Both the position numbers and the translations under genes were made by a program. From Paenibacillus sp. KS-LC4 (GTDB lineage: Bacteria > Bacillota > Bacilli > Paenibacillales > Paenibacillaceae): a stretch of DNA of 64,000 nt. Every line of letters starts with the position of its first letter. Position 1 is the first letter of the stretch. The notes under the pieces are model-generated. The model searched no databases and was not told the origin of the DNA. It worked only from the letters and a program-made list of their open reading frames with translations. The stretch spans positions 3,428,501 to 3,492,500 of the forward strand of contig NZ_CP145905.1 of NCBI RefSeq assembly GCF_036894955.1, written 5' to 3'. This document shows positions 26,653-36,013 of this stretch, piece by piece.

Positions 26653-28251
26653 TCACTGTATCACTCCAAGCGTTTCCCTGCTGCCTTCATCTATGATCCT
26701 CCCATTATCCAGCACCATAATACGGCTGCACATGAGCTGAACGGCTGCCAGATCATGTGAAATAAACAGGCAGGCAAAGCCAAGCTGCTGCTGCAATCGC
26801 TGCAAAAGCTTTAAAATTTGGGCTTGGATAATCATATCCAGACTTGCGGTCGGCTCATCCAAAATAATAAAGTCAGGCGCAATGCTGATCGCTCTGGCGA
26901 TGCATACCCGCTGCTTCTGACCTCCGCTCAGCTCATGGGGATATTGCCGCATGACGCTAGCCGGAAGCCCGACCATATCGAGCAAAAGAGCAGCCGCTTC
27001 ATCCCGCTTATATCGGCAAGCACCTAAAAAAGCTGGTGTTTTGTCCTTGAATACGTCGAGCGGCTCCATTAACGAATCCACAATCGTCAGCCTTGGGTTC
27101 AAGCTGGCAGCCGGATTTTGAAATACCGCTTGAATCCGTCCGTTGATAAAAGAACGTGCAGCAGACTTGCGGTTATGGAGCGGCATTTGCTGAAACAGAA
27201 GCTCGCCTTGATCAAGCGGCTCCATAAGCAGCAAGCATTTGGCCAATGTGCTTTTGCCGCTGCCGCTCTCACCGACCAGTCCTAAACATTCCCCTGCTTT
27301 CAGCGTAAAGGATACCTGCTCCAACGCCTTAATGCCCTTTGGGTACGCTTTGACAAGCTTTTGAGCAGCAAGGATACAATCCCCGCTGCCATTCGCCAGT
27401 CCCGCTGCCTGCTCCGGCATCGTTTGATTAGCGTCTGCTGGCTGTGCAATCCCTGCTTGCTCAGCCTCCCCTGTTGTTAACGACAATAGCAGCGACTCAG
27501 CCAAAAGAAGCTGCTTCGTATAGGAATGGGCTGGCTCCTCCATCACCGTCCGCACATCGCCCGCTTCCAGCACACAGCCTTCGCGCATAATCGCCACTTG
27601 ATCGGCATAGCGCCTGACATGCTTGAGGTCATGGGTAATAAACAGAATAGCGCAGCCGGTGCGCTCCTGCATGCCTTTAAGCAGACGAAGTATTTCCTCT
27701 CCCGTTGCCTGATCCAGCGCAGTCGTTGGTTCATCGGCAATAAGCAGCCTCGGCTGAAGCAGCATTGCTGCTGCAAGGGATACCCGTTGCAGCTGTCCCC
27801 CGCTAAGCTCACAAGGATAGCTTTTGAAGACGCGCTCTGCTGGCAGACGCACCTCCCCCAAGCAAGCTAAAATTTGCTTTTTTCGCTCCTTGCGCCCTAA
27901 ACGACTGTGAGCCTCAAGCGTCTCATCCAGCTGCTTGCCCAGTCGAATAAAGGGACTGAACATACCCGCATAATCTTGAAAAATATAGGCAATCTCTTTG
28001 CCGCGCAGCCCGCTTAATTGTTTTGCCGAGAGGTCCGCCAGCAATTGCTCCTGGAAGAAGATTTCGCCAGACGTGATGCCTACAGCCTGAGGCAGCAAGC
28101 CGCCAATCGCGAGTCCAGTCAGCGTTTTGCCACTGCCGCTTTCACCGATTAAAGCGAGCCATTGCTGCTTTTCAATACACAAATGTAGGTTTTGAACAAG
28201 CGGCTGCTGCCCTGCGCTTAAGCTAAGTCCTGTTATTTTTAATACGCTCAT
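26653..28251 (-). CDS. fused duplicated ABC ATPase of a peptide/nickel importer (DppD-DppF type)
   Basis: 532 residues from ATG 28251 (AAAGGAG 9 nt upstream; an earlier ATG at 28260 abuts the AAAGGAG). Two complete nucleotide-binding domains in one chain: Walker A GESGSGKT twice, signature ELSGGQLQRVSLAAA and ELSGGQKQRVCIARA, Walker B LLIADEPTTALD and FIILDEPTASLD. The halves correspond to the separate D and F subunits of Dpp/Nik/Opp systems, joined by a linker of about 35 residues near 265-300. Last gene of a four-gene importer operon. Confidence 0.93.
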   Translation of the reverse strand: MSVLKITGLSLSAGQQPLVQNLHLCIEKQQWLALIGESGSGKTLTGLAIGGLLPQAVGITSGEIFFQEQLLADLSAKQLSGLRGKEIAYIFQDYAGMFSPFIRLGKQLDETLEAHSRLGRKERKKQILACLGEVRLPAERVFKSYPCELSGGQLQRVSLAAAMLLQPRLLIADEPTTALDQATGEEILRLLKGMQERTGCAILFITHDLKHVRRYADQVAIMREGCVLEAGDVRTVMEEPAHSYTKQLLLAESLLLSLTTGEAEQAGIAQPADANQTMPEQAAGLANGSGDCILAAQKLVKAYPKGIKALEQVSFTLKAGECLGLVGESGSGKSTLAKCLLLMEPLDQGELLFQQMPLHNRKSAARSFINGRIQAVFQNPAASLNPRLTIVDSLMEPLDVFKDKTPAFLGACRYKRDEAAALLLDMVGLPASVMRQYPHELSGGQKQRVCIARAISIAPDFIILDEPTASLDMIIQAQILKLLQRLQQQLGFACLFISHDLAAVQLMCSRIMVLDNGRIIDEGSRETLGVIQ

Positions 28252-28265
28252 CGCTGTCATCTCCT

Positions 28266-29069
28266 TTAATCCCTGCTGCGTTTCACATCCAGTCGATCGC
28301 GAAGTCGGTCACCGCAGGCATTCGATAGCAGTACGACAAGCATAATAGCAAGTCCCGGCGCGATCATCAAATACGGAGCCTGATGGAAAAAGGCACGGCC
28401 TTCATTCAGCATCGCTCCCCATTCGGGAGACGGCGGCTGAACACCAAGTCCAATGTAGGATAATGAAGCAATCATCAAAATAATTTTGCCCACGTCGAGC
28501 GAAGCAATAACGATTACGCTGCTCAGCGCATGCGGCAGCAAGTGCTTCATGACGATTTGCAGCGGACCTACCCCATTCAAGCGAGCAATCGCAATATATG
28601 CTTTGTATTTCTCAGACCTGACACTATTGCGGACAACACGGGAGTAGGCGATCCATTTGACCGCCGCAATGGCAAAAATTAAATTGAAGATGTCAGGCCC
28701 CATCAAGCCGCTTAACACAATAGCAATGATGAAATCCGGGAAAGCAAGGAAGGAGTCTGACACTCTCATAAATATACGATCGACGAAGCCGCCTAAATAC
28801 CCCGCTAGCAGCCCAACGGGAATACCAATACTTAGCGCTGCCGCTAGTACGATCAGACTCGCGCCAATCGTATTTCGTCCTCCAATGAGCAGACGCGAGA
28901 ACAAGTCTCTTCCGAGTCCATCGGTTCCCAGCCAATATTGCGGGCTTGGCGGCAGCAAGCGGATATTAAGATTCACCACATAGGGATCATGAGGAACGTG
29001 GAAAACCGAGAATGCTAGCGCTGCAAGGAGGAGCATCGCTGTATAACCGGCAAAACCTGCCTTCTTCAT
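28266..29069 (-). CDS. ABC transporter permease, NikC/DppC type
   Basis: 267 residues, about five to six membrane segments, with the characteristic N-terminal LLPPSPQYWLGTDGLGRDLFSRLLIGGRNT and the EAA loop ARLNGVGPLQIVMKHLLPHALSSVI. Its start overlaps the preceding permease stop by 4 nt (ATGA), with GGGGGAG 5 nt upstream. Part of the importer operon at 26653-31536. Confidence 0.93.
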   Translation of the reverse strand: MKKAGFAGYTAMLLLAALAFSVFHVPHDPYVVNLNIRLLPPSPQYWLGTDGLGRDLFSRLLIGGRNTIGASLIVLAAALSIGIPVGLLAGYLGGFVDRIFMRVSDSFLAFPDFIIAIVLSGLMGPDIFNLIFAIAAVKWIAYSRVVRNSVRSEKYKAYIAIARLNGVGPLQIVMKHLLPHALSSVIVIASLDVGKIILMIASLSYIGLGVQPPSPEWGAMLNEGRAFFHQAPYLMIAPGLAIMLVVLLSNACGDRLRDRLDVKRSRD

Positions 29070-30004
29070 CGCTTCTCCCCCTTCAAGCGCATTTCCGGGT
29101 TCAGGACATGATTCGCCCCATCCACCAGCAGATGAATGAGCGTAACAGCAGCTCCCATCACGACCATATAACCTTGAATGACCGGATAATCCCTGCTCTG
29201 AATGGCATCCACAATAAACTTGCCCATGCCCGGATATGCAAACAGCACCTCAATGACAACCGTGCCGCCAAGCAGGCTGCCTATGCTGACACCGAACATC
29301 GTCACAACGGGCGTAAGCGCATGGCGAAAAGCATGACGAAGCAAAATTTTCCCGCTGCCAATACCGCGTGCCCGAGCGCCCTGAATAAAATCCTGCGATA
29401 GACTGTCCAGCAGGCTAGAGCGAATTAAGCGGACATAGACGGCAGACATCGTAAGACCGAGTGTTAAAGCAGGCAGTACGAGATGCGAAGGCGTCCCCAT
29501 GCCCATCGACGGAAAAAGCCCTGCTTTTACGGACAGCCCTTCTATCAAAAGAAGCCCTAGCCAAAAGCTAGGGATAGAAGTGCCCAGTACAGCAAGAAGC
29601 CGGCTGGCGTAGTCAATGACACGGTTCGGATAAAGCGCCGACAAAGCGCCAAGCGGCACGGCAATAAGCAATAAAATGAGCAGCGAGCTGCCAGTAAGCA
29701 GCAGCGTTGCCGGCATTTTGCCAAGCAGCTCCTCGCTGACCGGCCGATTCGTCATATACGAGTTCCCCAAGTCTAACTGCGCTAATCGAGCGAGCCAATT
29801 GCCATACTGAACCAGTACCGGCTTATTTAGCCCCAGCGCTTCTCGCTGCTGCTCAATTTCTGAGCTGGTCACAGCAACGTCATCAAGGCGAAGCATTTGC
29901 TTAACGGCATCGCCCGGCGCAAGCTTAACGAAGACGAAGCTGACGAGCGAAAGCAAGAGAAGGAACAGAACAAGCTCTACGCCCCTTTTCCAAACGATGC
30001 TCAT
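29066..30004 (-). CDS. ABC transporter permease, NikB/DppB type
   Basis: 312 residues with six predicted membrane segments, the DppB-type leader SFVFVKLAPGDAVKQMLRLDD, the large external loop and the EAA loop ARARGIGSGKILLRHAFRHALTPVV. Overlaps the binding-protein stop by 4 nt and the next permease by 4 nt, so the order binding protein, B, C, fused ATPase is translationally coupled. Confidence 0.93.
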   Translation of the reverse strand: MSIVWKRGVELVLFLLLLSLVSFVFVKLAPGDAVKQMLRLDDVAVTSSEIEQQREALGLNKPVLVQYGNWLARLAQLDLGNSYMTNRPVSEELLGKMPATLLLTGSSLLILLLIAVPLGALSALYPNRVIDYASRLLAVLGTSIPSFWLGLLLIEGLSVKAGLFPSMGMGTPSHLVLPALTLGLTMSAVYVRLIRSSLLDSLSQDFIQGARARGIGSGKILLRHAFRHALTPVVTMFGVSIGSLLGGTVVIEVLFAYPGMGKFIVDAIQSRDYPVIQGYMVVMGAAVTLIHLLVDGANHVLNPEMRLKGEKR

Positions 30005-31536
30005 TTCTCTTCCACATCCAGCACATTCGTCAGCATATAATATTCGCTTTTACTCGTCACCCAATTTTTCACCTTTTCGCGGTACACAACGAGCGTGTTG
30101 GGATGAACGAGGTAGGAATAATACATTTGTTCATTAATACGGGTAAGCGCTTGTTTAATTAAAGCGTGACGCTCATTCATGTCCACCGTCTGATCCAGCT
30201 CATCAATCCAAGCGTTCAGCTCTGAATCGTTAATTGTCCCAAAATTGAGCGGCCCATCCGGCTTAAAGGCTACATTTAAAAAATAGCTCGCATCCCCGCG
30301 CGGCGCAATGGACGGACTGTACGTGCCCAAATCCCAATCGTCCTTATCCAATAAATAATCCTCGTATTTATCGACTTGTGCAATCGTTATGGTGATGCCA
30401 AGCTCCTTCGCTTGCGATTGCAGCACTTGGGCAAGCAATGGAAATTCTGCACGCGAAGCGTACGTGACCAGCTTAAAGGAAAGCGGCTGGCCATCCTTGC
30501 TCACCTTGCCCTGCTTAACCTCGTAGCCTGCTTGCTGAAACCATTTGCGAGCAGCGTCCAAGCCTGTTTCCTTCGGTTCATAATCGGGCACGAACGAAAA
30601 TTCTGGCAAAAAAGGACCGCTGGCAACCGTCGCTTGGCCGCCCATAATAACGTCCTTCAACTCCTCGCGATTGACGAGTGCATCGAATGCTTTGCGAACG
30701 TAGCTATTTTGAAAATCCCCGTGTCTCGTATTAAAAATGAGTTCATGTGTTTTCAAGCTGACAACAGAATCCAAATGCAGGCTGGCATCGCCCTTTATCA
30801 TTTCCATGCTTTCTACTGGCGGACGGTATACAATATCGGCATCCCCCGCCATAAGCGCTGACAAACGGGCATTTGCATCTTCATTAAAGCTGAAGGCTGC
30901 TTGACTGAGCTTTGCAGCACCGTCCCAATACTTGTCGTAGCGGTCCAGCTTAAGCGAGCTGCCTGAAGTGAACGAGGCGACTTGAAACGGCCCCGTTCCG
31001 ATTGGCTTTTTATCCGGCTCCGGTGCAGACACGTCCATAATCGCTGTATTGGGATGAACCAGTTCGGACGGAAACTGGGGAAATGGCTGTACTGTCGTAA
31101 TTTGAAGGCTTTGTCCGCTGGCTTCCATTTGCTTGATTTTCAAAACCTGCTTCACTCCCGGATTTTGCTCCATCGCCCGCTCAAGCGATTGCTTGACGGC
31201 CTCCGCATCGAGCGCCTTGCCATTTTGAAAGGTGACCTGCTCTCGTATTTTAAACGTCCAGTGCTGCCCATCCGCGCTGCTCCATTCCTCCGCAAGCCAA
31301 GGCTGAATTTGGAGATCCTCACCTAGCTTAACCAGCGTTTCAACAACACCTGCTCGGAGCGGGGTGTAATCCAGATGCGGATCTATCGTTTGGCTTGCAA
31401 AGTTAAACAGAAAGGAAAGCTCCTTGACAGGCGTTTGAGCTTGTTCTCCGTTAGTGCTCTCCCCTTTGGAGCATGCCGCCGCGAGCAGCAGCAAGCCTAT
31501 AAAGAGAGATAATGAGATGATTTTTCGCATATGCAA
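30001..31536 (-). CDS. nickel/peptide-type ABC substrate-binding lipoprotein
   Basis: 511 residues from TTG 31536 (GGAGG 10 nt upstream; ATG 31530 is the alternative). Lipobox LAAAC gives a lipid anchor. The SBP_bac_5 fold is recognised from FASQTIDPHLDYTPLRAGVVETL, WTFKIREQVTFQNGKALDAEAVKQSLERAM, PIGTGPFQVASFTSGSSLKLDRYDKYW and QNSYVRKAFDALVNREEL. The short ligand region and overall likeness to NikA/CntA proteins suggest nickel or a metallophore rather than long peptides, but this is inference. First gene of the importer operon. Confidence 0.88.
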   Translation of the reverse strand: MHMRKIISLSLFIGLLLLAAACSKGESTNGEQAQTPVKELSFLFNFASQTIDPHLDYTPLRAGVVETLVKLGEDLQIQPWLAEEWSSADGQHWTFKIREQVTFQNGKALDAEAVKQSLERAMEQNPGVKQVLKIKQMEASGQSLQITTVQPFPQFPSELVHPNTAIMDVSAPEPDKKPIGTGPFQVASFTSGSSLKLDRYDKYWDGAAKLSQAAFSFNEDANARLSALMAGDADIVYRPPVESMEMIKGDASLHLDSVVSLKTHELIFNTRHGDFQNSYVRKAFDALVNREELKDVIMGGQATVASGPFLPEFSFVPDYEPKETGLDAARKWFQQAGYEVKQGKVSKDGQPLSFKLVTYASRAEFPLLAQVLQSQAKELGITITIAQVDKYEDYLLDKDDWDLGTYSPSIAPRGDASYFLNVAFKPDGPLNFGTINDSELNAWIDELDQTVDMNERHALIKQALTRINEQMYYSYLVHPNTLVVYREKVKNWVTSKSEYYMLTNVLDVEEK

Positions 31537-31840
31537 TGTAAGCTTACCTCCATATTTTCAAATGATTCAAGATGACCTGCCTCATCGTACCCTAAGAAGC
31601 CCAGAATGGTAATAGCCCGATCGAGCTATTGCGCAGTGAAAAATGTGACAATAATTAGCCAGATTCGTGCTCATTTACAGCACAAACCAGCTATGCTATG
31701 CTCGGTGGAGGTGGGCTGCACAGGCTTTGCTCTCCCTTCATTATGAACGTAATAAGTATAGATGGAACACAATTGACCTTTTCAGGCAGACTAACGGTTA
31801 GCCTATTAAATGTTTATTAAGTAACAAGGAGGAATAGGAT
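31537..31840. other. divergent intergenic region with possible msrA promoter
   Basis: 304 bases between the importer operon and msrA. TTTACA (31674-31679) and TATGCT (31697-31702) with 17-bp spacing could drive msrA with a leader of about 130 nt. Nothing else was recognised. Confidence 0.4.
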
Positions 31841-32356
31841 ATGCAATATGCAACATTCGCGGGCGGCTGTTTTTGGTGCATGGTCACCCCTTTCGAGGAG
31901 CTTCCAGGCATACATAGCATCGTATCCGGCTATATGGGCGGACATCAGGATAACCCAACCTATGAGCAGGTAAAAACGGGAGAGACGGGTCATGCCGAGG
32001 TTGTGCAAATTACCTTCGATCCGCAGCTGTTCCCTTATGAGCGTCTGCTTGAGCTATATTGGCCGCAAATTGATCCGACGGACGAAGGCGGTCAATTTCA
32101 AGATCGCGGCAGCCAGTACCGCACGGCGATTTTTTACCATAATGAAGAGCAGCAGGCTCTGGCACTCGCTTCCAAGCAGAAGCTTGCGAGCAGCGGACGC
32201 TTCGATAAACCAATCGTTACAGAGATTCGGGCGGCAGATACATTTTATGCGGCGGAGGAATATCATCAAAACTTCCATAAGAAAAATCCAAAGCATTACA
32301 AAGAGGATCGCGCCCAATCGGGCCGCGATACGTTTATTGAGCAGAAGTGGAAATAA
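31841..32356 (+). CDS. msrA: peptide-methionine (S)-S-oxide reductase MsrA
   Basis: 171 residues; reduces the S-epimer of methionine sulfoxide. The catalytic Cys is in AGGCFWCM at the N-terminus; SGYMGG, DPTDEGGQFQDRGSQYRTAIFY and AEEYHQNF are the substrate-pocket motifs. GGAGG lies 8 nt before ATG. No C-terminal recycling cysteines are visible after residue 15, so turnover may rely on the second Cys of the CFWC motif or on an external reductant. Single gene ending in a terminator. Confidence 0.96.
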   Translation: MQYATFAGGCFWCMVTPFEELPGIHSIVSGYMGGHQDNPTYEQVKTGETGHAEVVQITFDPQLFPYERLLELYWPQIDPTDEGGQFQDRGSQYRTAIFYHNEEQQALALASKQKLASSGRFDKPIVTEIRAADTFYAAEEYHQNFHKKNPKHYKEDRAQSGRDTFIEQKWK

Positions 32357-32382
32357 TATATATGCAGCGCGCAAAAATGCAC

Positions 32383-32424
32383 AAAGCCCCCGTCAGAAGT
32401 TGCTGGCGAGGGCTTTAGCTTTTA
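32383..32424. terminator. bidirectional terminator between msrA and an AAA+ ATPase gene
   Basis: AAAGCCC and GGGCTTT form the base of a hairpin with a partly paired CGTCA/TGGCG upper part. T-rich tracts lie on both sides, serving the convergent genes. Confidence 0.65.
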
Positions 32425-32441
32425 AGAAAAAAACACAGGCT

Positions 32442-33248
32442 CTATAGAATTTTCGGTTTATACTCTGTCCATGCCTCTTGAATATGAGATTGCAGCAGCG
32501 GGCTGCTCTCAATAATCGCTTTACGCTTTGCTTTGAGCACGATTTGCTCCATATCTGCGAAGCTGCAGCCGGCAAGCAGGCTGGAGGCGGTATCATAAAT
32601 AGGCTCCCGCTGTGCAAAATCGCCAATCAGAAGCGATATGTATTCGTATCTGCTGTGAGCATCCGGCATGCCGTAATGCATCTTCGTATCGAAGCGTCGC
32701 CAGATCGCATTGTCCAGCTCCTCCTCCAAATTGGTCGCCGCAATAAACACACTTTCACAATCGAACTCGTCCAAGCATTGCAGCAGCGTATTGACAACTC
32801 TCGCCATTTCCTTCACTTCATCATTATTTTCGCGGGTACGCGCTATCGCATCGAACTCATCAAGAAACAAGACGCAAGGAGCCGATTTGGCGTAATCGAA
32901 TATTTTGCGGACATTGCTCGCTGTTTCTCCCAGATGACTATGAATAATCGCATCCAGCCTAACTAGAATAAGCGGAACATCCAGCCGCTGCGCGATGTAG
33001 AAGGCAGTTAAGGTTTTCCCCGTACCCGGCGGCCCATACATAACCACTTTGTTCGGAATTGGAACATCATGCTCCTCAAACTTCTCTTTCATGCCCATAA
33101 TAGTGAAAAATTCTTCTACGATTTGCCGATTCATCGGCGGCAGCACGATGCGCTTTACCTTGCGCGCACATTCCTTCGAGCTGTAAAAGCTGGCCATATC
33201 CGTTCCCTTAGCTCTCGGCAGCCGATGATTACTTTGATTTTTGCTCAT
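32442..33248 (-). CDS. AAA+ ATPase, small stand-alone
   Basis: 268 residues with AAGGAG about 10 nt before ATG. Walker A GPPGTGKT, Walker B VLFLDEFDAIAR, sensor 1 FIAATNLEEELD and arginine finger AIWRRFDTK are present. The C-terminal lid is short (CSFADMEQIVLKAKRKAI). The N-terminus (KECARKVKRIVLPPMNRQIVEEFF) differs from the Cdc48-like protein at 21786-22742, so it is not a simple duplicate. Similar small ATPases often work with a partner encoded next to them; none is evident here. Confidence 0.8.
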   Translation of the reverse strand: MSKNQSNHRLPRAKGTDMASFYSSKECARKVKRIVLPPMNRQIVEEFFTIMGMKEKFEEHDVPIPNKVVMYGPPGTGKTLTAFYIAQRLDVPLILVRLDAIIHSHLGETASNVRKIFDYAKSAPCVLFLDEFDAIARTRENNDEVKEMARVVNTLLQCLDEFDCESVFIAATNLEEELDNAIWRRFDTKMHYGMPDAHSRYEYISLLIGDFAQREPIYDTASSLLAGCSFADMEQIVLKAKRKAIIESSPLLQSHIQEAWTEYKPKIL

Positions 33249-33309
33249 ATTGGCGAAGCTCCTTCATTTTCCTATCAATCGTTTAGCTCGTTGCATCTAT
33301 TCGTAAATA

Positions 33310-34587
33310 TTACGATTTATTATAGCGCATAGGCTTGGTTTTGAAAAGGGGTACGCCAGCCTGCTGGTCTGCGTACGCTTCCCCCGCCTGCTGCACCCAT
33401 TGCACGAACAATTTAGCGCCTTGCGTCAGCACCTCTTCATCTATATTGAACAAAGGATGATGCAGCGGATAAACCGTTTCAGCTGTTGGATTGGCGATGC
33501 CAATAAACGCGAATGCACCCGGCACCACCTGCACATACAGTGCAAAATCCTCCCCCGCAAGGCTAGGCTTATCCAAAATAACGATTTTATCGTCGCCCAA
33601 GGCGAGTTGACCAGCCTGCATAGTCAGCTGAACGGCAGACGTTTCATTAAGCAGCGGCGTGCCCAGCCGATATTGCGACGTATAGCTGCCGCCATACGTG
33701 CTGGCTACAGCGTCCGCTCTCTTTTCCAGCAGCTGATGAATTTGCCCCGTCAGCTTCGGATGAAAAACACGATACGTGCCGCTAAGCTTGCTTTCTCCCG
33801 CTATGGCGTTAATCGCCGTACCCGCATGCAAAGTGCCGAAGGCAAACACCTTCGTTTCCCACGGATCTATCTCTGCTGCAAGGGCGAATTTCACATCGGA
33901 AATAAACTGCACCGCCATCGACAGCGCATCTACGGCCAAATGCGGCGTACTGTGGTGTCCGTTCAAGCCCTTAAAGGTCATGTGAAAATGCGAGGATGCT
34001 GCCATCGCCTCCTTGCGATGAATGCCAACAACCCCTGTAGGCAGCTCCGGCCATACATGCAGCGCAAAGCAAAGATCCGCGTCCTCCAGCACCCCAGCCT
34101 CAATCATATCTCGCCCTCCGCTTATCATCCGTCCATCAATGGGGCTTGGCAGCGCACTTTCCTCAGCGGGCTGAAACACAAATTTGATTGTGCCGCTCCA
34201 CATTTCTCGGTGCTGGCTCAGCGCCTTTGCCGCTCCAAGCAGCATCGTCATATGGGCATCATGCCCGCAGGCGTGCATCACACCTACGTTCTCTGAACGG
34301 TATTCGGCAGTGTTCTCCTCATGAATCGCCAAAGCGTCCATATCTGCTCGCAGCACAATCGTCGGCCCCGGCCTGGCGCTGGTGAGAACACCAACAACGC
34401 CTTTGCCAAAATGCTTGCCTACATGCCGCTGAACCTGTAAGCCTAGCGCTGACAAATAGTCCGCCACCTTCTCTGCTGTTCGGTCCACCTCAAATAATAG
34501 TTCAGGATGCTTGTGAAAATCTCTACGCAGCGCAATTAGCTCCTCCCGCAGCGTATCTACATAGGCAAGCACAGCTTGTATATTCAT
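33310..34587 (-). CDS. M20 family metal-dependent amidohydrolase
   Basis: 425 residues from ATG 34587 (GGAGG 7 nt upstream). Metal-binding and catalytic motifs of the hippurate/N-acyl-amino-acid hydrolase group: LRADMDALAIHEE, HACGHDAHMTMLLGAAK, FVFQPAEES with the catalytic Glu, and near the end PSLAGEDFALYVQVVPGAFAFIG and YPLHHPLFNIDE. The central dimerisation domain is in place. Cleaves the amide bond of N-acylated amino acids or related compounds in the cytoplasm; the actual substrate is not evident. Single gene. Confidence 0.92.
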   Translation of the reverse strand: MNIQAVLAYVDTLREELIALRRDFHKHPELLFEVDRTAEKVADYLSALGLQVQRHVGKHFGKGVVGVLTSARPGPTIVLRADMDALAIHEENTAEYRSENVGVMHACGHDAHMTMLLGAAKALSQHREMWSGTIKFVFQPAEESALPSPIDGRMISGGRDMIEAGVLEDADLCFALHVWPELPTGVVGIHRKEAMAASSHFHMTFKGLNGHHSTPHLAVDALSMAVQFISDVKFALAAEIDPWETKVFAFGTLHAGTAINAIAGESKLSGTYRVFHPKLTGQIHQLLEKRADAVASTYGGSYTSQYRLGTPLLNETSAVQLTMQAGQLALGDDKIVILDKPSLAGEDFALYVQVVPGAFAFIGIANPTAETVYPLHHPLFNIDEEVLTQGAKLFVQWVQQAGEAYADQQAGVPLFKTKPMRYNKS

Positions 34588-34651
34588 TGAATAACCTCCA
34601 TTCATTCGTATAACCTTTTATATAACCTTTTTTAATTCCATCGACCTACGC

Positions 34652-34692
34652 AAAAAAAGCGGAAACATCCCCTCATCAGGATGTTTCCGCTT
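34652..34692 (-). terminator. strong intrinsic terminator of the ketosynthase operon
   Basis: A perfect 14-bp stem (34657-34670 with 34679-34692, AAGCGGAAACATCC) with an 8-nt loop is followed on the minus strand by seven T. It ends transcription coming from the four-gene operon at 34769-38513. Confidence 0.9.
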
Positions 34693-34768
34693 GTACGGTC
34701 AACTCTATGTTCAATAATAGGTATGCCCTAGCTATAAGTCAATGCCGGTGCCACACCTATGGTGCATT

Positions 34769-36013
34769 TTAATATTGGCGAAAAGCAAGCACGGCGTTAA
34801 CTCCGCCGAAGCCGTAGGAATTGGACACTGCCGCCGCGGATTTCACCGCACGCGCCTTATTAACAACCAAATCCAGCTGCGCCTCAGGGTCCGGCTCGTC
34901 TAAATTTGTTGTTGGCGGCAGCCAGCTGTTGCGCAGCGCTAGCAGCGTAATCGCTGCTTCAATCGCGCCTGACGCGCCGAGCGGGTGACCATACAAGCCC
35001 TTCGTGCCGCTGACGGCGACGGGATGGCTGCCGAATACTTGACGAATGACCCGCGATTCCGTCACATCATTAAGGAGCGTCGAAGAACCGTGTGCATTGA
35101 CGTAGTTAATGTCCTCTGGTGCCATATCTGCGCTCGTCAGCGCTTGGCGCAAGGCGCGTGCAGCCTGCGTGCCGCATGGGAGCGGCGCGCTCATATGATG
35201 GGCATCATTGGTCAGGCCGAAGCCTGCGAGCTCGCCATATATTTTCGCGCCACGCGCCCTAGCATGATGCTCCGCTTCAATGACGAGCACGGCGCTGCCC
35301 TCGCCCATGACGAAGCCGTCGCGATGGCGGTCGAACGGTCGGCTTGCCGCATTCGGCGACTCATTGCGGGTAGACATCGCCCGCAGCATGTCGAAGGCAC
35401 CGAAGGAAAGCGGAGCAAGCGGGGCCTCCGAGCCGCCCGCCATAATGACGTCCGCTTCGCCGCGGCGGATCGCTTGCAGCGCCCGGCCAATGGCGACAGC
35501 ACCGGACGCGCAGGACATCGCGTTCGTCTCATTCAGACCTGTCATGCCAAATTCCATGGCAAGATTGCACGAGGCTGCGCCGCCGAAGACTGAAAATCCG
35601 AGCGTCGGCGAGACAGCACGGAAGCCGCCATTATGATAGCGGCTGCACTGCTCCTCCGCATAGGCGATGCCGCCCAGTGCGCTGCCCATGAACACACCTG
35701 CCCGATCCGCGTCGAGATCGGCGGGACTCAGCCTGGCGTCGCGCAGCGCCATCGCGCCGCTGGCAACCGCAAGCTGCGAGTAGCGGTCCATGCGATGCGC
35801 ACGCTTTTTATCCATATAATGCTCCGCCTGAAAATCCGGAATTTGCGCTGCAATTCGGCTGCGCAGCCCTTGCGGTACAAAACGCTCAATTTCCTTCACC
35901 GCGCTTTGCCCTCGCACTAGACCTTCCCATAGCTGCTCCACGCCTGCGCCAATCGGCGTTACACAGCCTATTCCCGTTACAACTGCTTTTATCGTATTAG
36001 CCAATGTGTCCAC
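34769..36013 (-). CDS. beta-ketoacyl-ACP synthase II-like ketosynthase
   Basis: 414 residues, FabF size. The catalytic triad is complete: Cys168 in AMSCASGAV, His308 in VNAHGSST and His343 in GHPLGASG, with Lys338 in SGTKGLYG. The segment MDKKRAHRMDRYSQLAV and end SYGFGGVNAVLAF are typical KAS II. Its start overlaps the SRPBCC gene by 17 nt. Lying last in an operon with a methyltransferase, an FAD oxidoreductase and a cyclase-like protein, it probably elongates a specialised acyl or polyketide chain rather than serving bulk fatty acid synthesis. No ACP or chain-length-factor partner is visible nearby. Confidence 0.9.
   Translation of the reverse strand: MDTLANTIKAVVTGIGCVTPIGAGVEQLWEGLVRGQSAVKEIERFVPQGLRSRIAAQIPDFQAEHYMDKKRAHRMDRYSQLAVASGAMALRDARLSPADLDADRAGVFMGSALGGIAYAEEQCSRYHNGGFRAVSPTLGFSVFGGAASCNLAMEFGMTGLNETNAMSCASGAVAIGRALQAIRRGEADVIMAGGSEAPLAPLSFGAFDMLRAMSTRNESPNAASRPFDRHRDGFVMGEGSAVLVIEAEHHARARGAKIYGELAGFGLTNDAHHMSAPLPCGTQAARALRQALTSADMAPEDINYVNAHGSSTLLNDVTESRVIRQVFGSHPVAVSGTKGLYGHPLGASGAIEAAITLLALRNSWLPPTTNLDEPDPEAQLDLVVNKARAVKSAAAVSNSYGFGGVNAVLAFRQY

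Noticed and set aside
32442..33248. Second AAA+ ATPase as a duplicate of the one at 21786
   Set aside because: N-terminal sequence and lid region differ clearly, and no TPR partner is present.
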